Positions 37,518 through 47,078 are shown, numbered from the stretch's first letter. The stretch: DNA of 64,000 bases from Cyclobacterium xiamenense (GCF_009467825.1 NZ_WIOK01000019.1:58097-122096), one strand, 5' to 3'. Notes: generated from the sequence alone by a model not told the origin. Numbers and translations: made by a program.

Positions 37518-37529
37518 GTTTCAAATTTG

Positions 37530-37559
37530 AAAAACTACTTGCAATTTTTGAACCACAAA
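37530..37559 (-). promoter_or_regulatory. Possible promoter of the zinc peptidase gene
   Basis: Minus strand TTTG (37556-37559), 18 bases, then TAGTTTTT (37530-37537), one base off the -7 consensus, ending 12 bases before the start codon. The short leader makes it tentative. Confidence 0.35.
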
Positions 37560-37743
37560 AATTTGATTCGTAAACGAGGGTACGGATAATCATCCGAGAC
37601 CTAAAGAAACCCTATGGACCTGGAAAACTGAATAAGGTAGTCCTCCCCAACGGATAAAAACGGTTTATCTCAGAAAACAACCTACTGCCATTCCGAAAGA
37701 AACACAGCAGCTTTCGGGGGTTACATGCATAAGTCCTGTTTGT

Positions 37744-38310
37744 TTAGTCCAAAATAAGTAACTCGTTTACAGCGAATTTTTCACCCATTAGCCATACCTC
37801 GGCCCCCGGCCCAACTACCCGGGTTTCGGTGTAGGTATGGCCTTGAGGTTTGGAAAAATATTCAATTTGATTGTTGTCCAGATCAATTATCCAGCATTCC
37901 GGAATATTGTGTGCAGCATACAGGGGGGCTTTCACTTCCCTGTCAAAACGGATGGAAGAGCCGGCCACTTCAATAAGGGCAAGCACATTCGTAGATCCTG
38001 GATGTGCGGTAGAATAATAATCCGACCTATATTTCAATAGGGAGATATCTGGCTCTGGCTCGTTATTACTATCAAATCTAATTGGATTTTGAACCCTGAC
38101 AATCGCTTTTCCATCAAAAAGTTGATTCATCACCTTGGCAAGGTAATCAACTATCGCTGCATGTCTGCTTCCTATCGGGCTCATTTGAAAAATTTCTCCC
38201 TGAATAAGTTCTACCGCATCTTCTGCCTTTAGGATTCCAACTTCGGCCATTTTGTAATATTCATCCACATTGATCAAGCGTTTCACTACTTCATTTGCCA
38301 TGGTATTCAA
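37744..38310 (-). CDS. Uma2 family (DUF820) restriction-endonuclease-fold protein
   Basis: A 188-residue protein. It has the Uma2 order: YYKMAEVGILKAEDAVELIQGEIFQMSPIG, then RVQNPIRFDSNNEPEPDISLL with the PD core, VLALIEVAGSS with the E-x-(A/S) metal residues, and YAAHNIPECWIIDLDNNQIEYF. The active-site acids of the PD-(D/E)XK fold are present. Uma2 proteins are numerous in cyanobacteria and scattered in Bacteroidota; their role is not settled. An ATG at 38298 (MANEVV) is an alternative start. Confidence 0.85.
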   Translation of the reverse strand: MNTMANEVVKRLINVDEYYKMAEVGILKAEDAVELIQGEIFQMSPIGSRHAAIVDYLAKVMNQLFDGKAIVRVQNPIRFDSNNEPEPDISLLKYRSDYYSTAHPGSTNVLALIEVAGSSIRFDREVKAPLYAAHNIPECWIIDLDNNQIEYFSKPQGHTYTETRVVGPGAEVWLMGEKFAVNELLILD

Positions 38311-38511
38311 TAATTTACCTTCTTAAAGTTAGCAATTAAACGGCCAAAATCAAGCATCCAAATGTTGAGTCCGGATATCCTGCTAATCAACACGATCAAA
38401 ACCTGCTTCATCACGAAACCAGATTGGGTGTTATGGTCCCGTTTGCGGGATTGACACAAGGCCATACGGATTTTCCATTCAAGAAGGCTTCTTGACGGTA
38501 ATTTGGTACGT

Positions 38512-39366
38512 TCAATACCTCAAACCCTGTAAAAATGCTATGGATTTGGGTACCTGCTGGTAGTACACCGGGCTTTCATCTTCTATGTAGAAATGCTCAA
38601 TGCCCGCTTCCTTCGCAGCTTTAAGGATGGCAGGAAGATCCAGTTGGCCCGTACCCAGCACCACGTCGTTTTCTTTCGGAGTGCCTCCGGACATGTTACC
38701 TTCTACCCCTTTTTTCAGATCTTTCAGATGCATCAATTTGAAGCGGTCGGGGTATTTATGGATCAGGGCCGCAGGGTCTACACCGGGAAAAAAAGTCCAC
38801 AGGATATCAATTTCATAGCTTACATATTCCGGATCGGTCTGCTCCATCATATAATCGAAGAGGGTTCCGTTTTTATAGGGATAAAATTCGTACCCATGAT
38901 TATGGTAACAGAAGGTGAGATCATGCTCCTCTTTTAAGATTTTTCCTGCTTTGTTAAAATCCGCAATGGCCTTTTCGGCATCGGAAAGTCCAAATGGAGC
39001 TTCATGGGGTATCCAAGCCACACGGACAAATTTAGCACCCAGGGTTTTGGCATTTGCTGCCACTTCCTGCGTTTTAGTGACCAAGTCGGCATACCCCACA
39101 CCAAATGATGAACAATGCATGCCGCGTTCATCCAGCAGTTTTCGAATTTCTGCCGCTGTTGTTCCAAAAAGGTTGGAAAATTCCATGTCTTTGATACCCA
39201 TGGCCTGCAAGGTGTCCAGGGTGGCGGCCACATCTTTGGAGAAGCTATCCCGGTATGTATAGGAAACCATGCCCGGCATGTCTTCGAAAAGGGGCCGGTT
39301 GCCCTGAGCCAGGAGGTTATCCATGCCAATGAGCAGGATGATTAAAAAAGGGACTATTTTTTTCAT
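38512..39366 (-). CDS. Exported sugar phosphate isomerase/epimerase-like TIM barrel protein
   Basis: A 284-residue AP-endonuclease-2-type TIM barrel with a signal peptide (MKKIVPFLIILLIGMDNLLA, cleavage near AQG). Metal-site blocks: MEFSNLFG near 58, FCYHNHGYEF near 152 with the HNH pair, SYEIDILWTFFPG near 183, LMHLKDLKKG near 213 and a late YIEDESP near 264. Secreted members are common in Bacteroidota beside FAD- and NAD-dependent oxidoreductases and act on 3-keto sugars or inositols in studied cases. A broken paralogue with the same N-terminal blocks lies at 44316-44540. Confidence 0.83.
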   Translation of the reverse strand: MKKIVPFLIILLIGMDNLLAQGNRPLFEDMPGMVSYTYRDSFSKDVAATLDTLQAMGIKDMEFSNLFGTTAAEIRKLLDERGMHCSSFGVGYADLVTKTQEVAANAKTLGAKFVRVAWIPHEAPFGLSDAEKAIADFNKAGKILKEEHDLTFCYHNHGYEFYPYKNGTLFDYMMEQTDPEYVSYEIDILWTFFPGVDPAALIHKYPDRFKLMHLKDLKKGVEGNMSGGTPKENDVVLGTGQLDLPAILKAAKEAGIEHFYIEDESPVYYQQVPKSIAFLQGLRY

Positions 39367-39636
39367 TTTATTGGGTCAGTTTTGTTTTTTGTTCATTGCA
39401 GTTCAAGTTAAGTGAATTATCCTACGATTGCCAAACAAAAAGCAAAGTATTGGCGTAAATGAATCCCCCTCGCACGCTAGTTTTTATTATGACTTCCATT
39501 CATTTTATTCGGTTAGCCAGCATGGATTACTAAAGGTCGCATGCGCATAGAAATCCGGTGGATTTCATACGATGTGTCAGAATCATCTCATATTTCAGTT
39601 AGGCCTTTACGCGGAAGTACCGTTTCGGTTTCCGTG

Positions 39637-40716
39637 TTAATGGTCCCTCAAGATATTTTTTAGAGCCAGGTTATCCGTTTCGCCAATTTTGCCCGCCATT
39701 CTCGTGAGTTCTTTTCCGTAATTCCCCTTATTTTTCAAAAGTTGAAATACCCCTATGATATACCAATCTTGTTGGTTTTCAATATCATGAACCAAAGCTC
39801 GGTACAGTTGATCGGGAATGGATGGTAATTTTTGAAATTCACGTACTAACTGTATTTTTCTTTCCGTTGGAAAATCCGGAAAAACTGCTGTCAGGTAGTC
39901 CAGGAAAGATGGATCTGTATAGTCGCATTTTGCAATGGATTTAATGGCCAGATTTTGTAATTCCTTACTATCGGTATTTTCCAAGCTTTCGGTAACCAGG
40001 GAATTCTTCCAGTTACCCTCCCTTAATTTTCCATCAGCTAGTAGTTTCAATACAACTATCCGGTAGTCATCGGAGGGGTCGTTGGCAAGTAACGACCCGA
40101 TCAGGCTTGCATCTTTATTCAGTTCCCCTGCCGTCAGGTTCATTAACTGCTCTTTCTCACCCACATGAATCAAGTGCCAAATCGTATGGGTGGTGTACAC
40201 TGCATCTTTCACGGCCTCGGCGGCAATTTCCTTTTTGGTGGCGCCGGAAGTGCCATCCACACCAGGTTCCTCCACATACACTTCTTCAACCAGATCAGAT
40301 AATTCATACTCCCGCAGTTTGGACCAGTCATTTGTTAGAATCTCCATCAATTTGTCGTAATCCTCGGCAGAGAAATCACTGTGGTCTGTTTTGGTAAGGT
40401 GTTCCCCGTAGACTTCAAGGCCGAGGAAATCACCGGTACAGTGCCAATAAATCCCGATGTCAATGAGTTTACACGTCCCTGTTAGACAAACAGGTGTTCG
40501 CAGCTTCCTGTGCCAATAAAGTACACCATCCCGGTCTTTAAGGCCAGTTAAGAAGATTTCCTCTCCTCCATCATCCAAAATAGTATAGTGGCCTGGCAGG
40601 GACTCAAATTTTAAGTCCCTCAGGTTGTCACTTTGGAAGAAAACCGGATCCGGGTCTCTGGCCCATAGAATCCAGACTGGAAGAAGGAGATATAGAAAAA
40701 AGGTAGGTGCAACCAT
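39637..40716 (-). CDS. Exported protein with FMN-attachment-like motif, CX4C and HEAT-like tail
   Basis: A 359-residue protein, N-terminal signal or anchor (MVAPTFFLYLLLPVWILWA). I do not recognise a named family. Visible: a cysteine pair Cys77 and Cys82 (PVCLTGTC), a YW...LGLEVYGEHLTKTDHSDF block (90-115), then VDGTSGAT at 153-160. That last motif matches the D-x-x-(S/T)-G-A-T site where ApbE links FMN to Thr in NqrC/RnfG-like domains; Thr160 would carry it (inference). Residues 200-359 are short helices resembling HEAT-type repeats. A paralogue with the same motifs at the same positions lies at 62729-63823. It starts 20 bases after the double-FAD oxidoreductase gene, so the two are likely partners. 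Confidence 0.7.
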   Translation of the reverse strand: MVAPTFFLYLLLPVWILWARDPDPVFFQSDNLRDLKFESLPGHYTILDDGGEEIFLTGLKDRDGVLYWHRKLRTPVCLTGTCKLIDIGIYWHCTGDFLGLEVYGEHLTKTDHSDFSAEDYDKLMEILTNDWSKLREYELSDLVEEVYVEEPGVDGTSGATKKEIAAEAVKDAVYTTHTIWHLIHVGEKEQLMNLTAGELNKDASLIGSLLANDPSDDYRIVVLKLLADGKLREGNWKNSLVTESLENTDSKELQNLAIKSIAKCDYTDPSFLDYLTAVFPDFPTERKIQLVREFQKLPSIPDQLYRALVHDIENQQDWYIIGVFQLLKNKGNYGKELTRMAGKIGETDNLALKNILRDH

Positions 40717-40736
40717 CGGTTCTGATTTGTTGACAA

Positions 40737-43700
40737 TTAAACTTCAAGTGCTTTTACTAATCGTTGCGGCTGCCGTGGATAAACGCGTTCTGATAGGTAA
40801 TTTTTCCATTTCAAAGGGTTGAATCCAAAATCCTCTTTGGTCAAATCCTTTAGTTCTGACACGGCAAATCTTTTGTAATTGTAGTGAATATCCTCTATAT
40901 ACGACGTTAACAATCGATAACCCAGTTCGGAACCGCACCTGGCCAGTGTAGCGGCAATGGACAGCTCAAGAAACCCTCCATACACCCTCCATCTGACTTT
41001 GTCGTATTCCACGGTCTTAAATCCTCCGATGTTTTCATCCTTCAGTAGTTTTTCCATGGCCGGGATAAAATTTTGATCCGGGATTCTATCCGCATAAAAA
41101 CACAGGTTCAGTATCCGGTTATAAAATGGAATGATTCGTAAATCAATCCTCCCATTGTAATAGTCATTGGTGCGTTCTACCATCCCTCCTCCTGAAACCG
41201 TGTTTTCCATAATAAATTGGATCGCGTCATTTGCACCGGGATCTCCGGTCATGGCCAATAAACCGATGTTTTGATTGATGCGCCAAAACAGGCCTTCCAG
41301 AACATTTTTGTCTCTTCCCCGGATAAAATCATAATTATCCACATACCCTTCAGGGTACCCGTCTTTTAATTCCTGGCCGAACATTTCCAGTAATTCTGCC
41401 GCTATGAGGTCCATACCGTCATTCCCACCAAACCAGGCTATCCCCTTTGCCAACAGCAATCGGCTTTCAGGATCCGTTGACAATGCAAAATACTCCCTTA
41501 AAACCGGAAGTGCTTTTTCCTTTGGTAAACGGCTGCATTCATACAGGTATTCTCTTTTTCCTCCGGAAAGTTGTTCAATCCGATACCTGACTTCGCCGTC
41601 GGCGAACCTGTTGTTTTCAGTCCCCTTTTTGGTGTAGTCTGCAGGCAGGTATCCCTGACTTGCCCACTCCTTTTGAAGGGCGGACACATTGTAATCTCGG
41701 GGTCGCATGTTATTCCAAGCCAGGTCAGCGGCAATTTGCCCGGTAAGGTATCCAAGGACAATGATATCCGCCGTCATTCTGGTAAACTGTAAGGCATTGT
41801 TGGTTTGACTGATGCCCCGACCGGAAATCAATAATCCGTCGATTGTCTTAGGTACCAGACATCGGTAGGGAATTTCCACCGTCACATCATTGGAATGGGG
41901 AAGCAAAAATCCGCACTTGGAAAATTCCGAACTGCCCACATTATGCGGATCAAAGTCGCTGCTCGCCAGCGAAATGACATCCTCAAAATGAGTTCCCTCT
42001 GCCACATCGAAAAGATCCAAACTATAATTGCCCTCAATACGCCGAGACTCCCGCACGGTAAGAAAAGGATGGAAATCGTAGAAATGAGCTTCGTAATGCG
42101 ACAAAAATAGTCCGCGTTGAAGTTCTGATATTTTGGTGTTATCCAGGATGTCGTAATCCCGGTTGGTTGGGGAGGAGGGAACGGCCTCGGCTCCTGCGAT
42201 GTCCCATTGACTATAATTCTGTGTTTCACCGGTGCGGGAATTACCCATGCCGTAGCTTGCTCCCGCAAAAAAAGCAATATCTCCATCTCCGGTAGCATCA
42301 ACCGTAATGTCGGCATTTACGGTCTGCAGCGTACCATTCCGGCAAATCACCACACCTTTCACCGTATTTCCTTCGGTAACGGCCCCACATAAAATGGCGC
42401 CTGGAATAAACCTGGCTCCGGAATTCAATAGCTCCTTTAGATGGTAATATTTTCTTCCGATTTTCTTGGTCATATTGTTTTCAAAAGCCGTTGCTTCTGC
42501 TTCCTCATTCTGTTTTTTAAAAAAGCCATTATCGGTGACTCCATGGTAGTATCCCATAACCCCACCCATGGTTTTGGTGCCACCGAGGTCATTGAAATAA
42601 TCTGTCACGATGGTATTCGCTCCCTTTTCGGCAGCCCCTTTGGCGACAAAAGCTCCTCCGGTACCCCCGCCAGCTACAGAAACCTGGCAGTACTCCTTTT
42701 TTGAAATATGTGTCTGATAATCAAAACTTACTTTTTTTAATGGAATGGAAAAGAGGGGCTCCTCAATCGCTGAAAACCGAATGTTTCCAATTGGGATTTC
42801 TTCTCCCACCGTAAGCAAAGCGGTTGCTTTTCTACGTTTCCCGGAAAAGGAAAGGCTTTGTATCAACAATTTAGCCCCTTGTTCCATGGCCAGGATTCCT
42901 GGGCCACTGACCGGTTTTCCGGGCAGCAAGTAGTGGCCTTTTACCTTCACCTCCGGTAAACGATCGTCTTCGAGCACCAGGGAAGTCTCCATGCCGTATT
43001 GGTAAATTTGGGCATTGGAAAAAGAGCCGTCCAAATCTTTTAACCTTTTCCCCAATTGGGCTGCCTTGTGACGTGCCTGCTGTTCGATTTCTTCCAGGTC
43101 CTGCTTGCCAACAGCAAATTCAAATTCCAGGTAAAGCTGCTCGTCTGAAAGTTTTCCATGATGGGAATAAAGCTTGTTTTCATACAAGCCGAATTCCGGG
43201 GAGACATCCATTACTTTTTTCTTGGGATCCTGGACGTTGGTCAATTCCATTACAAATCCAGCCCTTTTGATCCGGTAGGGTTGGTTTAAAAGATCACGGC
43301 TAAACAAAACCTGGTCCGAAGCATCGATAAAATTCGTGCAATTCACCGAGTGAAAGCCATGCTTGCTTGCCAGCAATACCCCGCTGATGGTATTCTTATC
43401 CGTGAAAATGCCACAAACATCCGTCATCAACAGCACATGGACTTTATGGACAAGTAAATTTCGTAACATTCCTTTCCGAATACTCCCGGAGAAGAGCGTC
43501 AGTTCATCGTCAAATAAACTAGAATTTTGACCCTCGCCCCGGGTACTTTTTATTTCGCCGATTTCCCCTTCGGGTAAAAAAAGTTGACTCAATTCCGAAT
43601 CGAATTGTTCTATTCCCGCTGCATGCATCCACATTTTACGCTTCGCATACAGTTCAAAGCCGGGGCTGGTTCTTTTTTCCACGATCAACACCTTTTTTCC

Positions 43701-43898
43701 GGATTTCGCAGCATGTAACGCAGCAAAATAACCGGAAAGGCCCGCACCATTGATCACCAGATCGTACGTATCAAAGGCACTTTCACCGGAAAACTGCTGG
43801 TAAATCTCCGCCTGTGCTTTTAAATTGATCATACCTGGCGCCAAATAAACGGCACCGGTAGCCGGCAGACTGATTGTTAGAAATTTTCTTCTGTTCAT
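40737..43898 (-). CDS. Tat-exported oxidoreductase with two FAD-binding domains
   Basis: A 1,053-residue protein. The N-terminus MNRRKFLTISLPATGAVYLA is a twin-arginine-type signal. The first flavin domain starts YDLVINGAGLSGYFAA (GAGLSG 51-56) with VLIVEK and ends near 350; the second starts VSVAGGGTGGAF near 407 with DYFNDLGGTKTMGGVMGYYHG and runs to about 740 (DATGDGDIAFFAG, then LLISGRGISQTNNALQFTRM), the FAD_oxidored family pattern. Residues 800-1050 are helical, HEAT-like. Length is about twice a normal member, as if two subunits had fused. It probably oxidises a sugar-like substrate in the periplasm. The FMN-motif protein gene follows 20 bases later. Confidence 0.82.
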   Translation of the reverse strand: MNRRKFLTISLPATGAVYLAPGMINLKAQAEIYQQFSGESAFDTYDLVINGAGLSGYFAALHAAKSGKKVLIVEKRTSPGFELYAKRKMWMHAAGIEQFDSELSQLFLPEGEIGEIKSTRGEGQNSSLFDDELTLFSGSIRKGMLRNLLVHKVHVLLMTDVCGIFTDKNTISGVLLASKHGFHSVNCTNFIDASDQVLFSRDLLNQPYRIKRAGFVMELTNVQDPKKKVMDVSPEFGLYENKLYSHHGKLSDEQLYLEFEFAVGKQDLEEIEQQARHKAAQLGKRLKDLDGSFSNAQIYQYGMETSLVLEDDRLPEVKVKGHYLLPGKPVSGPGILAMEQGAKLLIQSLSFSGKRRKATALLTVGEEIPIGNIRFSAIEEPLFSIPLKKVSFDYQTHISKKEYCQVSVAGGGTGGAFVAKGAAEKGANTIVTDYFNDLGGTKTMGGVMGYYHGVTDNGFFKKQNEEAEATAFENNMTKKIGRKYYHLKELLNSGARFIPGAILCGAVTEGNTVKGVVICRNGTLQTVNADITVDATGDGDIAFFAGASYGMGNSRTGETQNYSQWDIAGAEAVPSSPTNRDYDILDNTKISELQRGLFLSHYEAHFYDFHPFLTVRESRRIEGNYSLDLFDVAEGTHFEDVISLASSDFDPHNVGSSEFSKCGFLLPHSNDVTVEIPYRCLVPKTIDGLLISGRGISQTNNALQFTRMTADIIVLGYLTGQIAADLAWNNMRPRDYNVSALQKEWASQGYLPADYTKKGTENNRFADGEVRYRIEQLSGGKREYLYECSRLPKEKALPVLREYFALSTDPESRLLLAKGIAWFGGNDGMDLIAAELLEMFGQELKDGYPEGYVDNYDFIRGRDKNVLEGLFWRINQNIGLLAMTGDPGANDAIQFIMENTVSGGGMVERTNDYYNGRIDLRIIPFYNRILNLCFYADRIPDQNFIPAMEKLLKDENIGGFKTVEYDKVRWRVYGGFLELSIAATLARCGSELGYRLLTSYIEDIHYNYKRFAVSELKDLTKEDFGFNPLKWKNYLSERVYPRQPQRLVKALEV

Positions 43899-43997
43899 GG
43901 TAGGTTGGGTTCTCGTGATTCTTTTGGAATGATACCGGGATAAACGACGACAGGTTGTCTCGGTAATGCGCCATCTTTTATTCCCTAAAAATACATG

Positions 43998-44315
43998 CTA
44001 CGCACGTATTTTAGGGATCCTGTCGGTACTTTTACGGTATATCCGATCGATTTTTTCCATTGACTTTGTTAGTTTGCGTTTCGTTTCCTTATAATCAGCC
44101 CAAATTTCCATAAGCCTATCTGCGATCTGATACCCTTCGGTTTGACCGATTTCAACTACCCAATCATCAAATCCCAGGTCATAATATATTTGTGTCTTCA
44201 GGTTGCCTAAGGTAAAACATCGGTGTACCATTGACCGCAGCAATTACGGGGTAATGACATTCAAAGCTCAATACGGTATGCGCCTTTGCATAAATGGATG
44301 CTGCTTCGTCTGGCC
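43998..44315 (-). pseudogene. Polysaccharide pyruvyltransferase-like gene, 3' fragment, frameshifted
   Basis: In one frame the minus strand reads DEAASIYAKAHTVLSFECHYP, then VIAAVNGTPMFYLRQPEDT, then hits a stop; the next frame continues QIYYDLGFDDWVVEI ... ADRLMEIWADYKETKRKL and ends at 43998. Together they form the C-terminal third of a pyruvyltransferase-like protein (acceptor region with FECH..., NGTP..FYLRQPEDT). The listed 81-codon frame from 44243 covers only the last part. The fragment is joined directly to an isomerase remnant upstream. Confidence 0.7.
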
Positions 44316-44540
44316 GTTTTCGTATCTCCGCCGCTGTTGATCCAAAAAGGTTGGAAAACTTCCTGTCTTTGGTGTCCGTGACCTGCGAGGCATCCAGCGT
44401 AACAGCGCATGTTTAACGTAGCCTTCGTAGGAAGTATAGGGTGCCATGCACGCTATTACCTCAAAACCGGACCGGATGCCCGGTGTGCGGGCCGAAACCA
44501 TGCCTGGGACAGCAAGTACAGGAAGAGATAGATTTCTCAT
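44316..44540 (-). pseudogene. Sugar isomerase/epimerase-like gene, 5' fragment, frameshifted
   Basis: From ATG 44540 the minus strand reads MRNLSLPVLAVPGMVSA and later MAPYTSYEGYVKHA; after a frameshift it continues AVTLDASQVTDTKDRKFSNLF, then GSTAAEIRK. This matches the isomerase at 38512-39366 (MVSYTYRDSFSKDVAATLD..., MEFSNLFGTTAAEIRK) over about 70 residues. It then runs in frame into the pyruvyltransferase-like remnant at about 44316. Not functional as it stands. Confidence 0.75.
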
Positions 44541-44673
44541 GGGTCATGTATGTTGGGGGTTAATAAGGTTACGATCGGGTATTTTTTTGTCGCATCCCGA
44601 AAGAAAGCCGTTGAACTACCTTTCGGTCGCGGGAACATCAGGCTGCGTTGCGGCTTTAATCCTGTTGTAGGAT

Positions 44674-45666
44674 TCATTCAAATTGCTTCACGTAGTCCAG
44701 AAACTTCCGTGCCGTGGCATCCAGGTTTTCAATGGATCCGCCTCCTTCCAACACCTCACACATTTCATAGACCAGGTACCCCTGGTAACCGATCTCTTTC
44801 AGCGCTCCGATAAAGTTTTCGTAATCGATGATCCCCTCTCCCATGGCCGTGGCCCGCATTACCGGCTTTTCCGAGCGGTAGTTGGTGAGCGCATGTTCGT
44901 AACGGTACCGGGGAAGGGGGATGTAATCTGCCAGAATGGTATTTACCAAAAAAGGCTTCATCTTCCGCACCGAATTTCTGATTTCCTCTGTGGATAGCCC
45001 TTCCAGGGTGGGCGACCAGGCATCCCAGCCCGACATGACGTTGGGCAGGTTGACCTCGTTGAGCAACCAGTACATGGCATCGTGGTGGATGGCGATATCG
45101 TGGTGGTTTTGGATGGCCAGCGTGACCCCGTATTTTTGGGCTTCCCGGCCTGCCAGGCGGATGCCTTCTACCACCATCGCATATTGTTTGTCGTAGGGTA
45201 TCCCCGGACGCTCGTAGCCGGTAAAGATACGAATCATGTCGGTTCCCAGGTCACTGGCCAATTCCGCCAACTGCCCAATATAGGCCGCCTGTATCTCGGT
45301 ATGGGGGATTCCGGGTTTATCGATACCTGCAGTAAAATCCGAGTATCCGGCAAGTCCCACCAGGGTTAAATCCAACTCAGCAATCCTGTTTTTGAGGCGC
45401 TCCCGGGCTTCTTTATCGTATTCCAGCAGGGAGAGATGGGGGGCTTTCGCCATCAGCATCACCCCGTCGTAACCCAATTCCTTTGCTTTCACCAAAAACT
45501 CGTCTACGGTAAGCACCGCCTGTCCCCGCCACAGTCCGGAATAACCAATGGAATGCAAACAGGTCTTTACGGCAAAATCGGCCGGATTTCCCGTAGGTAC
45601 TGCCTGGCCAAAAGCACTGCATGCAACGAGCAGCGCTAGTAGGGTATGAACTACATGTTTTTTCAT
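44674..45666 (-). CDS. Exported sugar phosphate isomerase/epimerase-like TIM barrel protein
   Basis: A 330-residue protein. I start at ATG 45666, giving the signal peptide MKKHVVHTLLALLVACSAFG; the longer frame to 45849 only reads backwards through the neighbouring gene. Blocks of the AP-endonuclease-2 TIM barrel: ELGYDGVMLMAKAPHLS near 57, LDLTLVGLAGYSDFT, LAIQNHHDIAIHHDAMYWLL near 190 with metal His residues, MSGWDAWSP and YLVYEMCEVLEGGG at the end with the last Glu. It starts 9 bases after the Gfo/Idh/MocA gene, so the two proteins probably act on the same sugar in the periplasm. Confidence 0.85.
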   Translation of the reverse strand: MKKHVVHTLLALLVACSAFGQAVPTGNPADFAVKTCLHSIGYSGLWRGQAVLTVDEFLVKAKELGYDGVMLMAKAPHLSLLEYDKEARERLKNRIAELDLTLVGLAGYSDFTAGIDKPGIPHTEIQAAYIGQLAELASDLGTDMIRIFTGYERPGIPYDKQYAMVVEGIRLAGREAQKYGVTLAIQNHHDIAIHHDAMYWLLNEVNLPNVMSGWDAWSPTLEGLSTEEIRNSVRKMKPFLVNTILADYIPLPRYRYEHALTNYRSEKPVMRATAMGEGIIDYENFIGALKEIGYQGYLVYEMCEVLEGGGSIENLDATARKFLDYVKQFE

Positions 45667-45674
45667 TTTTTCGG

Positions 45675-47078
45675 TTATTTGGGAAAAGAAAATGGTTCTC
45701 GGTAAATCTTGGATAGGTACGTATTGGCTTCGGGGTCGTTGGCAAACTGCTCGCTGTCTCCAAGGAATCTTAGTTCGCGCCCGACCCGGTAGGAAATATT
45801 GGCCAGCAGGGGAAGCGCCGAGGAATAAAATCCCTCTTGCATGGTGCATTGGAGTTGGTTTTGATCGCCGGAGCGAATGGCCTCCAGGAAGTTGGAAAAA
45901 AGTGTGGCTTCCTGCCCGGAATCGGCTTCTTTTGAGCTGACAAAGGGCTTGGTGTCCCGGTGGTGAAATGCCCTCCAGGAAGTGCCGGAAATCTCCAGCC
46001 AGCCTTCCGACCCGTAAAAAAGGTTTCCTACTTCCCTGCCCTCACTGCCCTCGTGGTTGGTGTACCTGCCACGGGCTTCGTATTCCAGCAGGGTCCCATC
46101 GGCATAGTTAAACAAGGCCGTTTGTACATTCGGGGTTTCCTGCATGGAAGGGTCGTGCCCGTAGGTTTCGACATCCCCATAGACCATGGTGCCGGGAGTG
46201 CAGGTATCGGGCATGCAGGCATCCCGATCAAAGCCATAAATCCCTCCCCTGGAATAAACGGTTTCGGGATGCTCGTGCTTCTGAAGTCCCCAGCGGGCGA
46301 TGTCTAATTGGTGAGTTCCGGTATTTCCTGAATCTCCGTTGCCCGTATCCCAAAACCAATGCCAGTTGTAATGACTGCGCTTCTCATTGTAAGGCCGATA
46401 CGGGGCCGGGCCCAGCCAAAGGTCGTAATGAAGGGAATCCGGAGGTGTACTGTCTTTTGCCGTACCGTAAGAATCGCGCAACTTATAGGTAAGTGCACGG
46501 GCCATGTACACCTTTCCAATGCCTCCTTCGTGCAGAAATTGGATTGCTTCTTGTACGTTGGTAAAGGCCCTGTTGGTCAACCCTACCTGCACCGTCAACT
46601 CACTTTTCTGAGCCGCCTCCACCATTTTCCTGCCTTCCCACAGGGTGTGGGATGCGGGCTTTTCCACGTAGACATGCTTTCCTGCCTCACAGGCCCAAAC
46701 CGTGGCCAGGGCATGCCAATGGTTCGGCGTAGCCATGGAGACCGCATCGATTTCCTTGTTTTCCAGCACCTTTCTCAGGTCCCACTCCAGTTCGGGGCTG
46801 AGACCGGTTTTTTCTCTGACAATTTTTGCTTTGGATTCAAAAAGTGCTTCATCGGCATCGCACAGCACCTTTATCACCACATTGTGGCTATCCTTCAGGC
46901 TGCAGTAATTGTTGATATGTACGGTACCCTGGTTTCGGATTCCAATTTGGGCAAGGTGAATGCGGTCATTGGACCCCATAATGGAGGCATAACTTTTGGC
47001 ACTGAAACCCAAACCAGCCATGGTGATCCCTGCGGAACCCAGAGCGGTCTTTTTTATAAATTCTCGGCGTTTTGTCAT
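45675..47078 (-). CDS. Tat-exported Gfo/Idh/MocA family oxidoreductase
   Basis: A 467-residue protein. ATG 47078 gives MTKRREFIKKTALGSAGITM, a Tat signal, so I prefer it to the upstream 47105 start. The nucleotide domain follows (HLAQIGIRNQGTVHINNY, CDADE), with DAVSMATPNHWHALATV and the catalytic-region motif HVYVEKP at 135-141. The second domain has TGTHQLDIARWGL near 260. Secreted members of this family carry a tightly bound NAD(P) and oxidise or isomerise sugars. It heads an operon with the isomerase-like gene, divergent from the cytochrome c dehydrogenase at 47344. Confidence 0.9.
   Translation of the reverse strand: MTKRREFIKKTALGSAGITMAGLGFSAKSYASIMGSNDRIHLAQIGIRNQGTVHINNYCSLKDSHNVVIKVLCDADEALFESKAKIVREKTGLSPELEWDLRKVLENKEIDAVSMATPNHWHALATVWACEAGKHVYVEKPASHTLWEGRKMVEAAQKSELTVQVGLTNRAFTNVQEAIQFLHEGGIGKVYMARALTYKLRDSYGTAKDSTPPDSLHYDLWLGPAPYRPYNEKRSHYNWHWFWDTGNGDSGNTGTHQLDIARWGLQKHEHPETVYSRGGIYGFDRDACMPDTCTPGTMVYGDVETYGHDPSMQETPNVQTALFNYADGTLLEYEARGRYTNHEGSEGREVGNLFYGSEGWLEISGTSWRAFHHRDTKPFVSSKEADSGQEATLFSNFLEAIRSGDQNQLQCTMQEGFYSSALPLLANISYRVGRELRFLGDSEQFANDPEANTYLSKIYREPFSFPK

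Noticed and set aside
45667..45849. N-terminal extension of the isomerase-like frame
   Set aside because: It overlaps the end of the Gfo/Idh/MocA gene on the same strand; the ATG at 45666 starts a signal peptide.
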